Assembly (NCBI GenBank): GCA_031276475.1
Contig: JAISMZ010000055.1
Coordinates: 1-25,404 of the forward strand
Direction: 5' to 3'
Length of the DNA: 25,404 nucleotides
DNA from: Coriobacteriales bacterium
Lineage (GTDB): Bacteria; Actinomycetota; Coriobacteriia; Coriobacteriales; UBA8131
A program made the translations under genes and the position numbers. Positions 1 to 7,130 of this stretch are shown piece after piece (position 1 is the stretch's first letter; each line of letters opens with the position of its first letter). Under the pieces are notes generated by a model. That model was not told the DNA's origin and did not search any database. It saw only the letters and a program-made list of their open reading frames with translations.

Positions 1-1182
1 GGGGGCGGGGGCGGGGGCAGGAGCGGGGGCTGCGTGCGGCGGCTCGTCCCCTGCCGCAGGCGACGATCCCTCCTTGGCAAGCAGATTGATGCTCACCGAG
101 CGCAGGGCGCCGCAGCCGATATTTACCGCCACCGGCAGCGCGGCAATGTGGCACGGCGCGGTCTGGATGTGAACGGCCAACGCCGTGGTATCGCCACCAA
201 AACCACCCGGGCCAATTCCCAGCGCGTTAATCTGCGCCAGCCAGTCCTGCTCCAGAGTCTGCAGGCGTGTGCTGGGATTCGCCGTGCCAATCGGCCGCAA
301 CAAGGCCCGTTTGGCCAGGCCCGCAACCTTATCAAAGGTTGAACCGACGCCCACGCCAACAACGAGCGGCGGACAGGCGTTGGCGGCCTTCTCGCGCAGC
401 GTGGCCAGTACCACCTCGCGCACGCCCGCCTCCCCCGCACCCGGTGCCAACATCACCAGCCGCGAGGCGTTGTCGGATCCGCCACCTTTTAACATGATGT
501 GGAGGACGGCGGTGTTTTTTGCACTCGCCACCGTCGCCGCCCCGGCCGCAGCTGTAGCCGCCGCCCCGGCCGCAGCCCCAGCTGTAGCCGCCGCCCCGGC
601 CGCAGCCACTTTCGCCCCGGCCTCCTCCACAAACCTGAGCTCGCAAAACGCGGGGGCGTTGTCGCCGGTATTCACGCGCTCTAACAGGGCGTCTCGCAGC
701 ATACTCTTGCGCAAACCCGCCTCTGTGTAGGCTCGTGCCACCGCCGCATTAACGCCTGAGAATATATCAGCCGGAACATATAGGGCGCCGCCCACCTCCA
801 GCAGCACCCAAACGTAGCCGGTGTCCTGACAGATGGGCAGTTGCTCGGCGGCGGCGAGACGGGCGTTTTCAAGCAGCTGTCCGAGTACCTTACGGCCACG
901 CTCGTTGCTCTCGCAGGCGACGGCCGCCTCCAAGGCCTTACGATAGTCCGCGCGCAGGGTGCAGGCCAAAGAGACCACGGCCTCCTCCACAAGCCCGGCG
1001 ATACGAGTCGCTGTTAACGTGCCCACACCAGCGCCTGCGCCGCCCGCGCCAGCAGCTCCACCAGCGCCTGTGTCTGCGGCCGCGTCCGCCGCTGCCGCGC
1101 TCGCATCGCCCACAATCTCACCAACGCCAGCGCCAGCCGCAGCGCTCGCCGCTGATCTGTGCTTTTTCTGTGCTTTCTCCAT
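1..1182 (-). CDS. Class I fumarate hydratase / tartrate dehydratase-type alpha domain, 3' end outside window
   Basis: The frame opens at ATG 1182 and runs without a stop to base 1 (394 codons). It reads as an oxygen-sensitive [4Fe-4S] hydro-lyase alpha domain, which interconverts fumarate and malate or acts on tartrate. Visible family marks are PICQDTGY, a KGGGSDN segment, the NACPP cysteine, VGVGVGSTFDKVAGLAKRALLRP, NALGIGPGG, PCHIAALPVAVNIGC; these supply the three cluster cysteines. Two features are odd: an Ala/Gly-rich insertion just before the KGGGSDN segment, and an Ala-Pro tail after the last alpha-domain motif. That tail looks like a linker into a fused beta domain beyond the window (inference). 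Upstream of ATG is an Ala-rich N-terminus and no strong ribosome site; a TATGAT hexamer lies about 12 bp before the ATG. Fumarase versus tartrate dehydratase cannot be decided here. Confidence 0.85.
   Translation of the reverse strand, partial: MEKAQKKHRSAASAAAGAGVGEIVGDASAAAADAAADTGAGGAAGAGGAGAGVGTLTATRIAGLVEEAVVSLACTLRADYRKALEAAVACESNERGRKVLGQLLENARLAAAEQLPICQDTGYVWVLLEVGGALYVPADIFSGVNAAVARAYTEAGLRKSMLRDALLERVNTGDNAPAFCELRFVEEAGAKVAAAGAAATAGAAAGAAATAAAGAATVASAKNTAVLHIMLKGGGSDNASRLVMLAPGAGEAGVREVVLATLREKAANACPPLVVGVGVGSTFDKVAGLAKRALLRPIGTANPSTRLQTLEQDWLAQINALGIGPGGFGGDTTALAVHIQTAPCHIAALPVAVNIGCGALRSVSINLLAKEGSSPAAGDEPPHAAPAPAPAPAP
551..604. repeat. Two identical 24-bp copies inside the fumarase gene
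   Basis: Bases 551-574 and 581-604 are identical 24-mers separated by six bases (period 30). They encode the Ala/Gly-rich insertion in the alpha domain. Both repeat length and period are multiples of three, so copy-number change would keep the frame. Confidence 0.8.
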
Positions 1183-1348
1183 AGTGACTATGGTATCATA
1201 GCGTCCCTTGCACTATGCTCAGTGGGTATCCGTGTTTCTCTCCTGTTGCTGGATAGGGGTTACCGACAGAAATCTGAAACTTGGGAGGCGGGAAGCCTGT
1301 AATGTACGCCTGTTTGAATTTTATCGCAAAGGCGATCTCGCAGTGCTT

Positions 1349-1513
1349 AGGGAGGCACCGATTGAATCATTGCACGCCATCTTCCGGCCAATTTGCCCCA
1401 GATCCGTCTGAGCAAACAACGCCATTACCGCAAGTAGTGGCGTCGTCTGCCCAAACAAATCCGGGGCAAATTGACTCGGAATCTGACATACAAGCATTTA
1501 TCGGTGCCTCCCT
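1349..1513 (+). promoter_or_regulatory. Nested inverted repeats in the hemH leader (structured RNA or small palindromic element)
   Basis: The 343-base gap 1183-1525 has no convincing gene. It holds three nested inverted repeats. The outer arms are perfect 14-mers (AGGGAGGCACCGAT at 1349-1362 and its complement at 1500-1513). The middle arms are perfect 11-mers (CAATTTGCCCC at 1389-1399 and complement at 1463-1473), extended by TTCCG/CGGAA at 1382-1386 and 1477-1481. The inner pair is ACGCCA/TGGCGT (1419-1424 and 1438-1443). An imperfect direct repeat lies at 1406-1419 and 1445-1458. The right outer arm abuts the hemH ribosome site. No known riboswitch class was recognised; a MITE-like element is the alternative. 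Confidence 0.55.
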
Positions 1514-1528
1514 GGGGAGGTGCCGGTG
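1514..1528 (+). promoter_or_regulatory. Ribosome binding site deciding the hemH start
   Basis: GGGGAGG at 1514-1520 lies five bases before GTG 1526. The in-frame GTG at 1520 overlaps the ribosome site itself and is a poorer choice. The CCTCCC directly upstream (1508-1513) is complementary to this site. Confidence 0.7.
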
Positions 1529-2542
1529 AGTCCCCGCGGAATCCTGCTGGTTAACACCGGCACGCCCGAAGCCCCTACGCCCGAGGCCATCCGTCCCTAC
1601 CTGCAGCGCTTCCTCAGTGACAAACGCATCGTCTCGCTGCCAGACATCATCTGGAAGCCGATCCTTCATGGTTTTGTCCTACCACAGCGCCCACAAAAGA
1701 CCGCGGAAATCTATCGCCAGGTATGGACGCCGGCGGGCTCGCCTTACAGCCTGGCTTCGCGTTCCATCGAGCGCAAGCTAAAGCGCCATGCCGCCAACAG
1801 CGCGACGGCGCGCGACGACCGCAGCGGCGAGCCACCGCTGGTACGAATGGCGCACCGTTACGCCGAGCCCTTGATGCTTGATGCCTTAAAGCTCTTCCGC
1901 GACCACGGCGTGCACGCGGTAACGGTATTGCCGTTGTATCCGCAGCAGGCCCACGCCACCACCGAGTCGGTGCGCGATGAGCTTCAGCGAGCGCTGGATG
2001 AGCTGGACTACCACCCTCAGCTGCACTTCATCGAGAACTACCACGACCATCCGCTGTACCTGCAGGCGCTGGCCAAAAACATCAATGCCGCGCTGCCGCC
2101 TGCTGCCAATCCGGCAACGACTCGGCTGATCTTCAGCTTTCACTCCACGCCGCTCAAAGACAGGCGGGCGGGTGACCCTTACTGCGAGCAGACCGAGAAC
2201 AGCGCGCTGCAGATTGCCGCAGTGGCAGGTCTGCCCCGGGCACTTTGGCAGGTCAGCTACCAATCGCGCTTCAGCGACGGGCGAAAGTGGGTCGGCCCCT
2301 TTCTTAAGGAGTCGCTGGATGAGCTGCTTGCCCAGGGAGTGCGCAATTTTTACGTTATCGCACTGGGCTTTGCCGTGGATAATATCGAGACCTTACACGA
2401 AATTGGACACGTCACCGCCGAGTACGTGCGCCAACAGGCCGCCACACACGGCATCGGCGCCGACGAGGTGAGCTTCACCTACATTCCCGCCCTGAACGAC
2501 TCCGACGCCCACCTAAAATTGCTGGCGGCGCTGGTTGTCTAA
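1526..2542 (+). CDS. hemH: Ferrochelatase, protoporphyrin type
   Basis: 338 aa from GTG 1526. It inserts Fe2+ into a porphyrin in the last steps of heme synthesis, in the cytosol or at the membrane face. Seen: N-terminal LLVNTGTPEAPTPEAIRPYL and FLSDKRIVSLP, then the WTPAGSPY region, VLPLYPQ, the catalytic-type His in FSFHSTP (about residue 200), and DNIETLHEIG containing the conserved Glu. Length is normal for the family. The N-terminal region resembles the proteobacterial protoporphyrin enzyme more than the coproporphyrin ferrochelatases usual in Gram-positives (family knowledge; assignment inferred). A short charged stretch near residues 93-101 is extra. No other heme genes lie nearby. It is a single-gene unit followed by a strong hairpin, with a structured leader upstream. 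Confidence 0.93.
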   Translation: MSPRGILLVNTGTPEAPTPEAIRPYLQRFLSDKRIVSLPDIIWKPILHGFVLPQRPQKTAEIYRQVWTPAGSPYSLASRSIERKLKRHAANSATARDDRSGEPPLVRMAHRYAEPLMLDALKLFRDHGVHAVTVLPLYPQQAHATTESVRDELQRALDELDYHPQLHFIENYHDHPLYLQALAKNINAALPPAANPATTRLIFSFHSTPLKDRRAGDPYCEQTENSALQIAAVAGLPRALWQVSYQSRFSDGRKWVGPFLKESLDELLAQGVRNFYVIALGFAVDNIETLHEIGHVTAEYVRQQAATHGIGADEVSFTYIPALNDSDAHLKLLAALVV

Positions 2543-2551
2543 AAAAGCGGC

Positions 2552-2583
2552 GCCCCCGTGAGGGAGACTGGGCTCACGGGGGC
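2552..2583. terminator. Strong hairpin after hemH
   Basis: Perfect 11-bp stem (2552-2562 with 2573-2583, GCCCCCGTGAG arm) and 10-base loop, starting ten bases after the hemH stop. AAAAAA at 2541-2546 supplies the U-run for minus-strand transcripts arriving from the 2779 gene. The plus side lacks a T-run. A bidirectional or minus-strand terminator is likely. The rest of 2584-2778 is AT-richer and shows no gene I can support. Confidence 0.7.
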
Positions 2584-2739
2584 AAGCAAGAAGGGAGGTA
2601 GAGGGTAGACGGAAAGCAAAGATTAGCTATGTCTAACTCTCTGGGTATCAGAATACACCATTCAGTTATGCATGTCAAACTTTTTTTCCGGATTTTTGAG
2701 AATTGCCTCAGATTTCGGCGAACGGTATGTTGCGGCGCC

Positions 2740-2807
2740 GGGCCTCAGCCTGCAGCACGCTCGCGGGCGCGGCGGGCCTCAGTCCGCGCCATGCTCGCGG
2801 GCGCGGC
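2740..2807. repeat. Imperfect 34-bp tandem duplication spanning a gene's stop codon
   Basis: Units 2740-2773 and 2774-2807 share GGGCCTCAG at one end and GCTCGCGGGCGCGGC at the other, differing only in the middle. The stop codon of the membrane-protein gene (2779-2781) lies in the second unit and a copy of it in the first. Confidence 0.7.
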
Positions 2808-3459
2808 GAGCGCGCTTTCTGTCCACCCAGAGCAGCAGATAGGACAACCCCAGAAAAAACGCCAGGATGCCAAAGCTGTAGGCAAACACCCAGCCGCCTA
2901 TCAGGTCGAAGTCAAGAAAGAAATACGGGAACCGGGTGCCGGCGCCCAGGGGGCTCCCATAGACAAAGCCGGAAAAGCCGAGGACCATCGCCTGCGCAAA
3001 ATAATAAACAGGGATCAGCGCAAACAGCCAGGGGTCGTGGCGCTTCATCTTGCCCGGCTGGGCAAAGAGCAGGTAGTCGACAATCATCAACAAAGGCGCA
3101 AACAGATGGATCTGTAAATTAGCGTAGCTGAGCAAAAAGCCAGGGTCGGCAGCCGTTGGCGCCAGGATCAGCCAGAATACCAGCAGAGTCACCGAGATGG
3201 CCAAGGCGGCGGCCAGCGAGAGGCGCTCAAAATAACTCGCCGGTCCGCTGACACCGTTGGCTTTGATGTCAAGGGCGGTTCGCACGGCGAGGATGCCGAG
3301 CATCAGCGTCGCAAAGATGTTGGTCTCCATGGTGTAATACACCAGCGCCTCAAAACGGACGCTGCCGCTGAACACGCCGACCACATTCAATACGCCGAGC
3401 AGACAGGCGATAAACGCCAGCGAGCGGTAGATCAGGGCGATAACACGGGTGTTGCGCAT
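2779..3459 (-). CDS. Pr6Pr-type six-TM integral membrane protein
   Basis: 226 aa from ATG 3459, preceded by GGAGA at good spacing. It looks like an integral membrane protein with about six hydrophobic segments. Motifs consistent with the Pr6Pr family are YYTMETNIFATLML in the second helix region, a conserved His in LQIHLFAPLLMIVDYLLF, and FPYFFLDFDLIGGW before the last helix. The C-terminus is basic (RKRARRAREHGAD). The biochemical role of the family is not established. It starts 30 bases after the MFS transporter stop on the same strand, so co-transcription is likely. The 3' end is embedded in a 34-bp duplication. Confidence 0.7.
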   Translation of the reverse strand: MRNTRVIALIYRSLAFIACLLGVLNVVGVFSGSVRFEALVYYTMETNIFATLMLGILAVRTALDIKANGVSGPASYFERLSLAAALAISVTLLVFWLILAPTAADPGFLLSYANLQIHLFAPLLMIVDYLLFAQPGKMKRHDPWLFALIPVYYFAQAMVLGFSGFVYGSPLGAGTRFPYFFLDFDLIGGWVFAYSFGILAFFLGLSYLLLWVDRKRARRAREHGAD

Positions 3460-3489
3460 ATCTTCTCCAAGCTATTTACCCCAGCCCAG

Positions 3490-4860
3490 CTATCTGGGTG
3501 GCGTGCAGGTGACTGAGAGGTTCATCCGGCCACGGCGCTGTAACACCAGCCAAAACACGAGTGAGAAAGCGAACCCCAACAATAATAGCACGGCCAGCGA
3601 GGTGATGTAATCCCCCGCCAGGGCCACAACCGGCAGCACGCCAATCAGACCGACTACCGTGTAGGAACAATTCATCATCGAGCTGGCCGAGCCGGTGTCG
3701 TCCTTTTGCAGATCGAAGAGCGTGTTTACCGAATAAGGGCGCGCCATCATCTCTATCGCCTGGTAGACCATCATCATGAGGAAGAAGACGAACGCCGAAC
3801 TGTGACCGAACAACAACATCCCCAGCCCGCACAGAACGGTGCCGATGAGCAGGGCGGTCGTCAGAGCACGAATCGTAATGCGCCTCTCGATAAGCTTATA
3901 AAGCAGCAGGCCAACTACCGAACAGCCGGCGGCAGCCGCAAAATAGTAGCTGTATTCTAACGCCGAAAGCCCAAAGAAGCTCTCATAGATAAAGGCGGCC
4001 ACCGAGAGATAGGCCAAAAACGGCAGCGACACAAAGATCGTCGTCACCAGCAAGAAGAGCATGAAATCGCGGTTTTTGGCCACCACCGCCAAGCCCCTGA
4101 AGGATGCAAAGAACGAGCCGGTCAGACGCTCAGATATCGGCAGGCTCTCCCGAAAGAACAGCGTCAGCACAAAGACTACCATGCCGAGCAGGACGAGGAT
4201 CGCAAAGCTGGCGCGCCAGGAGAAGAATTGCAGGGTCTGAGCGCCAATCACTGGCGCAATTATCGGCCCGAGAATGAAAACCGCCTGCACCAATACCAGG
4301 ACGTTTTCGCGGGTCCGCCCGATAAAGCAATCCTTGACCAGCGCCGTTGCCATGCTCGTCGCGGCTCCAACGGCAAAGGCCTGCAGAGCTCTAAAGCCAA
4401 TCAGCACCCCAATATTTTGCGCCAACGTACAACCCAGGCTGGTAAGGATATAGGCGCTGGCTCCAATCAGCAGTATCGGCTTGCGGCCGTAACGGTCGGA
4501 GACCGGCCCAAAGACCAGCATGCCCAGCAGCTGAAAGACAAAAAACACCACCAAGGTCAGATTGACGATGCTCTCGCTGGTCTGAAAATACACGGTCATC
4601 CCCGGCAACGCAGGCGTGTAAAGATCTGTGGAGAACATCGTGAACATCTGTAACAGGGTAATATAGACGATCAGAAAGACCTTGTAGCCGCGCGAGAGGG
4701 GCGCCGGCGTGAAGGATGTGGCGAGCTGGGGCACGGCGGACTGGGGCCCGGGCGCAGCGGGCGCGGGCCCGGGCGCAGCGGGCTGGAGCGCAGCGGGCGC
4801 GGGCGCGGGCGCAGCTTGGGCCCCCGAATTATCTGCCTCGGTTTTTGTTTGGTTGGACAT
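3490..4860 (-). CDS. Bcr/CflA-like MFS drug:H+ antiporter (DHA1 type)
   Basis: 456 aa from ATG 4860. It is a proton-coupled multidrug or metabolite exporter of the major facilitator superfamily in the inner membrane. Seen: about 12 hydrophobic segments, STDLYTPALPGM in TM1, the MFS signature GPVSDRYGRKPILLIG between TM2 and TM3, RALQAFAVGAAT in TM4, and GPIIAPVIG in TM5. This matches the Bcr/CflA subgroup. The first ~45 residues are an unusual Ala/Pro/Gln-rich cytosolic extension encoded by GC-rich repeats (about 4740-4810). A TTG at 4893 would add 11 residues, but the preceding context gives no reason to prefer it. Its start lies 29 bases after the upstream frame's stop. The substrate cannot be predicted. 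Confidence 0.85.
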   Translation of the reverse strand: MSNQTKTEADNSGAQAAPAPAPAALQPAAPGPAPAAPGPQSAVPQLATSFTPAPLSRGYKVFLIVYITLLQMFTMFSTDLYTPALPGMTVYFQTSESIVNLTLVVFFVFQLLGMLVFGPVSDRYGRKPILLIGASAYILTSLGCTLAQNIGVLIGFRALQAFAVGAATSMATALVKDCFIGRTRENVLVLVQAVFILGPIIAPVIGAQTLQFFSWRASFAILVLLGMVVFVLTLFFRESLPISERLTGSFFASFRGLAVVAKNRDFMLFLLVTTIFVSLPFLAYLSVAAFIYESFFGLSALEYSYYFAAAAGCSVVGLLLYKLIERRITIRALTTALLIGTVLCGLGMLLFGHSSAFVFFLMMMVYQAIEMMARPYSVNTLFDLQKDDTGSASSMMNCSYTVVGLIGVLPVVALAGDYITSLAVLLLLGFAFSLVFWLVLQRRGRMNLSVTCTPPR

Positions 4861-4889
4861 ACTGCCCACTATATCAGAAGCAGCGCAAA

Positions 4890-5759
4890 TCAACGCGACG
4901 CGAGCAAATTAGGGCAGCGCTGCAATAAGCTGGTGGTAAGATTTGTACATAATGTTGCCAGTCTGCAAACGGAGCCCCGCAGACGGGCCTTCTTGGACAG
5001 TCTTTGCCTTCGGACGCAGAACACAAAAGGGACGCGAACACAAAAGGGACGTACCCCTTTGTGTTCCAGAGGAACACAAAGGGGTACGTCCCTTTTGTGT
5101 TCGCCCTCCCTTTTGGGCTCGTCGCGTTTGTGTTCCCCCGCGATCTGCCCTGCACTGGAAGCTGCAACCGGCACCCCGACGGGCGGGTTAAAGCGTCGGG
5201 CCAGGCTCAAGATCAAAGCGTTAAGCATCACCATTATTGCGAGAAAGGCCAGCACCACAATGAAAGGCGAGACGATGCCCAACCAGGGGTAGGCCAGCCA
5301 GAAGACAAGCGCACTGAGCAGGCTCAAGCCGAGGATCGCAGCAACATGGCGCGGCCGGCTCAGCGCTCGCTGCTCGTCTCTGGAGCCGCGCAACATCCCC
5401 AGCACCGCGCTGGACGCAACCAGGCCAATGCCCATTCCTGCTCCATAACCGCTGAAAAAACGGATCAGATTATTGGTCTCGCGCAAATGAAGGTAGGAAC
5501 TGACGCCATCCAGGGCCATCGGAAAAAAAACTATTATTGCTATCACTATCACGGGCAAGGGTGGTATCCCGCTGGGACGAATCAGCGCCAAAGCACGCCG
5601 CCGGTAGAGCAGGCAAACGAGCAAAACGGTGATCGCCAGCCCCAGATAGATGCCGGTATCGCGAGCGCAGACCGAAAAGTACACGCCGCCAGCCTCCAGC
5701 GTGCGCTCACGAATCTGATGGCAGAAGCCATGCCCAAAAAAGTCAAGAAATTCCTGCAT
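4890..5759 (-). CDS. DUF2085-type membrane protein with repeat-encoded C-terminal tail
   Basis: 289 aa from ATG 5759 (a TTG at 5765 is also in frame). Residues 1-195 match the DUF2085 layout: an N-terminal FCHQIRERTLEAGG and VYFSVCARDTGIYLG (His/Cys motif and CxRxTGIY), then five or so hydrophobic segments with MALDGVSSYL. The function of DUF2085 is unknown. After the last helix (ILSLARRFNPPVG) the remaining ~95 residues are encoded by a palindromic repeat (EHKRD, EHKRDVPLCVP) and following DNA. This tail is unlike the family and may be insertion-derived read-through. The ATG is only nine bases from a TATAAT hexamer, so a leaderless mRNA is possible. Confidence 0.75.
   Translation of the reverse strand: MQEFLDFFGHGFCHQIRERTLEAGGVYFSVCARDTGIYLGLAITVLLVCLLYRRRALALIRPSGIPPLPVIVIAIIVFFPMALDGVSSYLHLRETNNLIRFFSGYGAGMGIGLVASSAVLGMLRGSRDEQRALSRPRHVAAILGLSLLSALVFWLAYPWLGIVSPFIVVLAFLAIMVMLNALILSLARRFNPPVGVPVAASSAGQIAGEHKRDEPKREGEHKRDVPLCVPLEHKGVRPFCVRVPFVFCVRRQRLSKKARLRGSVCRLATLCTNLTTSLLQRCPNLLASR
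5019..5135. repeat. REP/BIME-like palindromic element with perfect 34-bp arms
   Basis: Arms 5034-5067 and 5071-5104 are perfect reverse complements separated by AGA. Each arm is itself nearly palindromic (GAACACAAA ... TTTGTGTTC around ACGTAC). Degenerate extra copies flank it (5019-5035; TTTGTGTTC at 5127-5135). It lies inside the open frame of the DUF2085-type protein. No transposase is nearby. Confidence 0.9.
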
Positions 5760-5767
5760 AAACAAAG

Positions 5768-5773
5768 ATTATA
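5768..5773 (-). promoter_or_regulatory. Possible -10 element for the DUF2085-type gene (leaderless candidate)
   Basis: TATAAT on the minus strand ends eight bases before ATG 5759, so transcription would begin at or next to the start codon. No recognisable -35 or extended -10 was seen. Confidence 0.4.
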
Positions 5774-5793
5774 GCGCTTGCGAGAAGGAGCAG

Positions 5794-5841
5794 GCGGTGA
5801 GGAGCAAAACAGTAGCCCCACCGCGCCCTGCCCCTCACCGC
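5794..5841 (-). terminator. Inverted repeat at the end of the RHH gene
   Basis: GCGGTGAGG (5794-5802) and CCTCACCGC (5833-5841) form a 9-bp stem spanning the RHH stop, with a 30-base loop. No clear U-run follows. It may be a weak terminator or a 3' stabilising hairpin for the SPFH-RHH transcript. Confidence 0.4.
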
Positions 5842-5996
5842 TTCCCCCGTCGCTTACGGACGCATTCCGTGAGCAGGTATTCTATCTGCCCGTTAACCGA
5901 CCGGAAGTCATCGGCCGCCCAGGCTGCCAGCTCCCTGTAGAGCTCGTTTGAAAGCCGCAGCGGTATCTGCTTCTTCTTTGCGTCAGCCGAGCTCAT
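5835..5996 (-). CDS. Arc-like ribbon-helix-helix DNA-binding protein (53 aa)
   Basis: 53 aa from ATG 5996, preceded by GGAAGGA about eight bases upstream. It is a small dimeric repressor-type protein that binds DNA with a two-stranded antiparallel sheet. Seen: KKKQIPLRLSNELYREL supplies the ribbon strand (QIPLRLS) and helix A, then FRSVNGQIEYLLTECVRKR supplies helix B; the RSVNGQIEYLL segment is typical of Arc-family proteins. It begins 45 bases after the SPFH stop on the same strand, so they form one operon. Three phased GATAT boxes overlap that operon's promoter and are the obvious candidate operator (inference). Arc-like genes next to SPFH genes are a recurring arrangement as I recall. An antitoxin role is possible, but no toxin is seen. 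Confidence 0.88.
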   Translation of the reverse strand: MSSADAKKKQIPLRLSNELYRELAAWAADDFRSVNGQIEYLLTECVRKRRGKR

Positions 5997-6041
5997 CTTC
6001 GCAATCCTTCCGGGCGCACCGCTCTGCCCACAGGTACCACA

Positions 6042-7082
6042 TCAGTAGAGAGTGCCGCTGTTGACTATCGGCTGGGCGTCCTTGTTGGCGCAGAGCACCA
6101 CCATCAGGTTGCTGACCATCGACGCCTTGCGCTCCTCGTCAAGCTCGACGATCTCGCGCTCGTTGAGCTTCTCCAACGCCATCTGCACCATGCCCACCGC
6201 GCCTTCTACAATCAGCTGACGGGCGTCCACCACGGCGGAGGCCTGTTGACGCTGAAGCATGGCGGCGGCGATCTCGGGGGCGTAGGCCAGATGGGTGATG
6301 CGTGCCTCGACTATCTCCAGGCCGGCAACGCGAACCTTCTCCTGAATCTCGGCACGCAGATTATCGGCGATCTCCTGACTGGAGCCACGCAGCGACTTCT
6401 CGTGCCCGCTGACGTCGTCGGTGGAGTCGTAGGGGTACTTGCGCACGATATTGCGCAGGGCCGAGTCGGACTGCACCGAGAGAAACTCAAAGTAATTATC
6501 CACATTAAACACTGCCTTGGCGGTATCAACCACCCGCCAGATGACGATGATGCTGATGATTATTGGATTGCCGAGCAGGTCGTTGATCTTTTGCTTCTCG
6601 GTGGAAAGCGTCATCGTTTTGAGGGAAATTTTTGTGGTGTCCATAAGCAGGTTTGCCATCTCATCGCTCTTGCCCTGTGTCGCCTCGCTCCCCCCTCCTG
6701 TCGTTACGGGCGTCGCAACCTTTACAGCGCCTGCAAAGGGATTGACCCAAAAGATGCCGTCGTGGCGCAGGCTGCCCAGGTAGTGGCCAAACAACGTCAG
6801 CACCCGCGCCTCGTTGGGCTTGATGATTTTAAAGCCGGCAAAGAGGAGCGGCACTATGACGAAGAACAGGAGCGCGCCGGCGACGATCATCAGCGCGGCA
6901 AAGGGGGCAAGGCCACTGAGCTCACCTACCTTGCCAGTAACGGCAACAATGCCGAGCACAAACAGGCCTAAGGCCAGAAACTCTGCCAACACCAGCAGGA
7001 TGAACAGTGCCAGTCCCTTGCGCGCCCTGGCGGCAAACTCGGTGTGAGTGTCCGCTATCAGCGCCTGCGTTGTCTTGTCCAT
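6042..7082 (-). CDS. SPFH/band-7 domain membrane protein
   Basis: 346 aa from ATG 7082, chosen because AAAGGA lies six bases upstream; ATG 7088 abuts the ribosome site. It is a stomatin/flotillin-type scaffold expected to oligomerise at the inner membrane. Seen: two N-terminal hydrophobic segments (about 24-50 and 62-85), then GFKIIKPNEARVLTLFGHYLG and GIFWVNPFA, the classic start of an SPFH domain. The SPFH core has VSGHEKSLRGSSQEIADNLRAEIQEKV and AYAPEIAAAMLQRQQASAVVDAR, then a helical tail. It is followed by the Arc-like RHH gene and divergent from a second SPFH-type gene. The molecular role is unknown; membrane microdomain organisation or protease regulation are family-level possibilities. 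Confidence 0.9.
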   Translation of the reverse strand: MDKTTQALIADTHTEFAARARKGLALFILLVLAEFLALGLFVLGIVAVTGKVGELSGLAPFAALMIVAGALLFFVIVPLLFAGFKIIKPNEARVLTLFGHYLGSLRHDGIFWVNPFAGAVKVATPVTTGGGSEATQGKSDEMANLLMDTTKISLKTMTLSTEKQKINDLLGNPIIISIIVIWRVVDTAKAVFNVDNYFEFLSVQSDSALRNIVRKYPYDSTDDVSGHEKSLRGSSQEIADNLRAEIQEKVRVAGLEIVEARITHLAYAPEIAAAMLQRQQASAVVDARQLIVEGAVGMVQMALEKLNEREIVELDEERKASMVSNLMVVLCANKDAQPIVNSGTLY

Positions 7083-7097
7083 GATCATTCCTTTCTT

Positions 7098-7130
7098 GAT
7101 ATTTTTCTGATATCAAAAAGATATCAGAAA
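7098..7130. promoter_or_regulatory. Three phased GATAT boxes, candidate RHH operator
   Basis: GATATTTTTCT, GATATCAAAAA and GATATCAGAAA start at 7098, 7109 and 7120, exactly 11 bp apart. TTTCTGATATC (7104-7114) and GATATCAGAAA (7120-7130) are a perfect 11-bp inverted repeat. The array overlaps the -10 and start region of the SPFH-RHH promoter. Arc-type repressors bind sites about one helical turn apart, so autoregulation by the RHH protein is a reasonable inference. Confidence 0.65.

Noticed and set aside
1281..1400. GGGAAGCCTG-like string in the hemH leader as a cobalamin riboswitch
   Set aside because: The conserved B12-box and GCCACTG segments are not present, so I do not assign a riboswitch class.
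2629..3117. 162-codon plus-strand frame after hemH
   Set aside because: Mostly antisense to the Pr6Pr-type gene; the nearest GGGAGG (about 2593) is too far from its ATG.
5019..5135. Palindromic copies as a CRISPR array
   Set aside because: Copies are inverted rather than direct, without regular spacers, and no cas genes are present.
5004..5774. 256-codon plus-strand frame across the palindrome
   Set aside because: Opposite-strand shadow of the DUF2085-type gene; the composition (HNERRDD, QRQSTPPVEQ) has no domain or membrane pattern, while the minus frame has clear family motifs.
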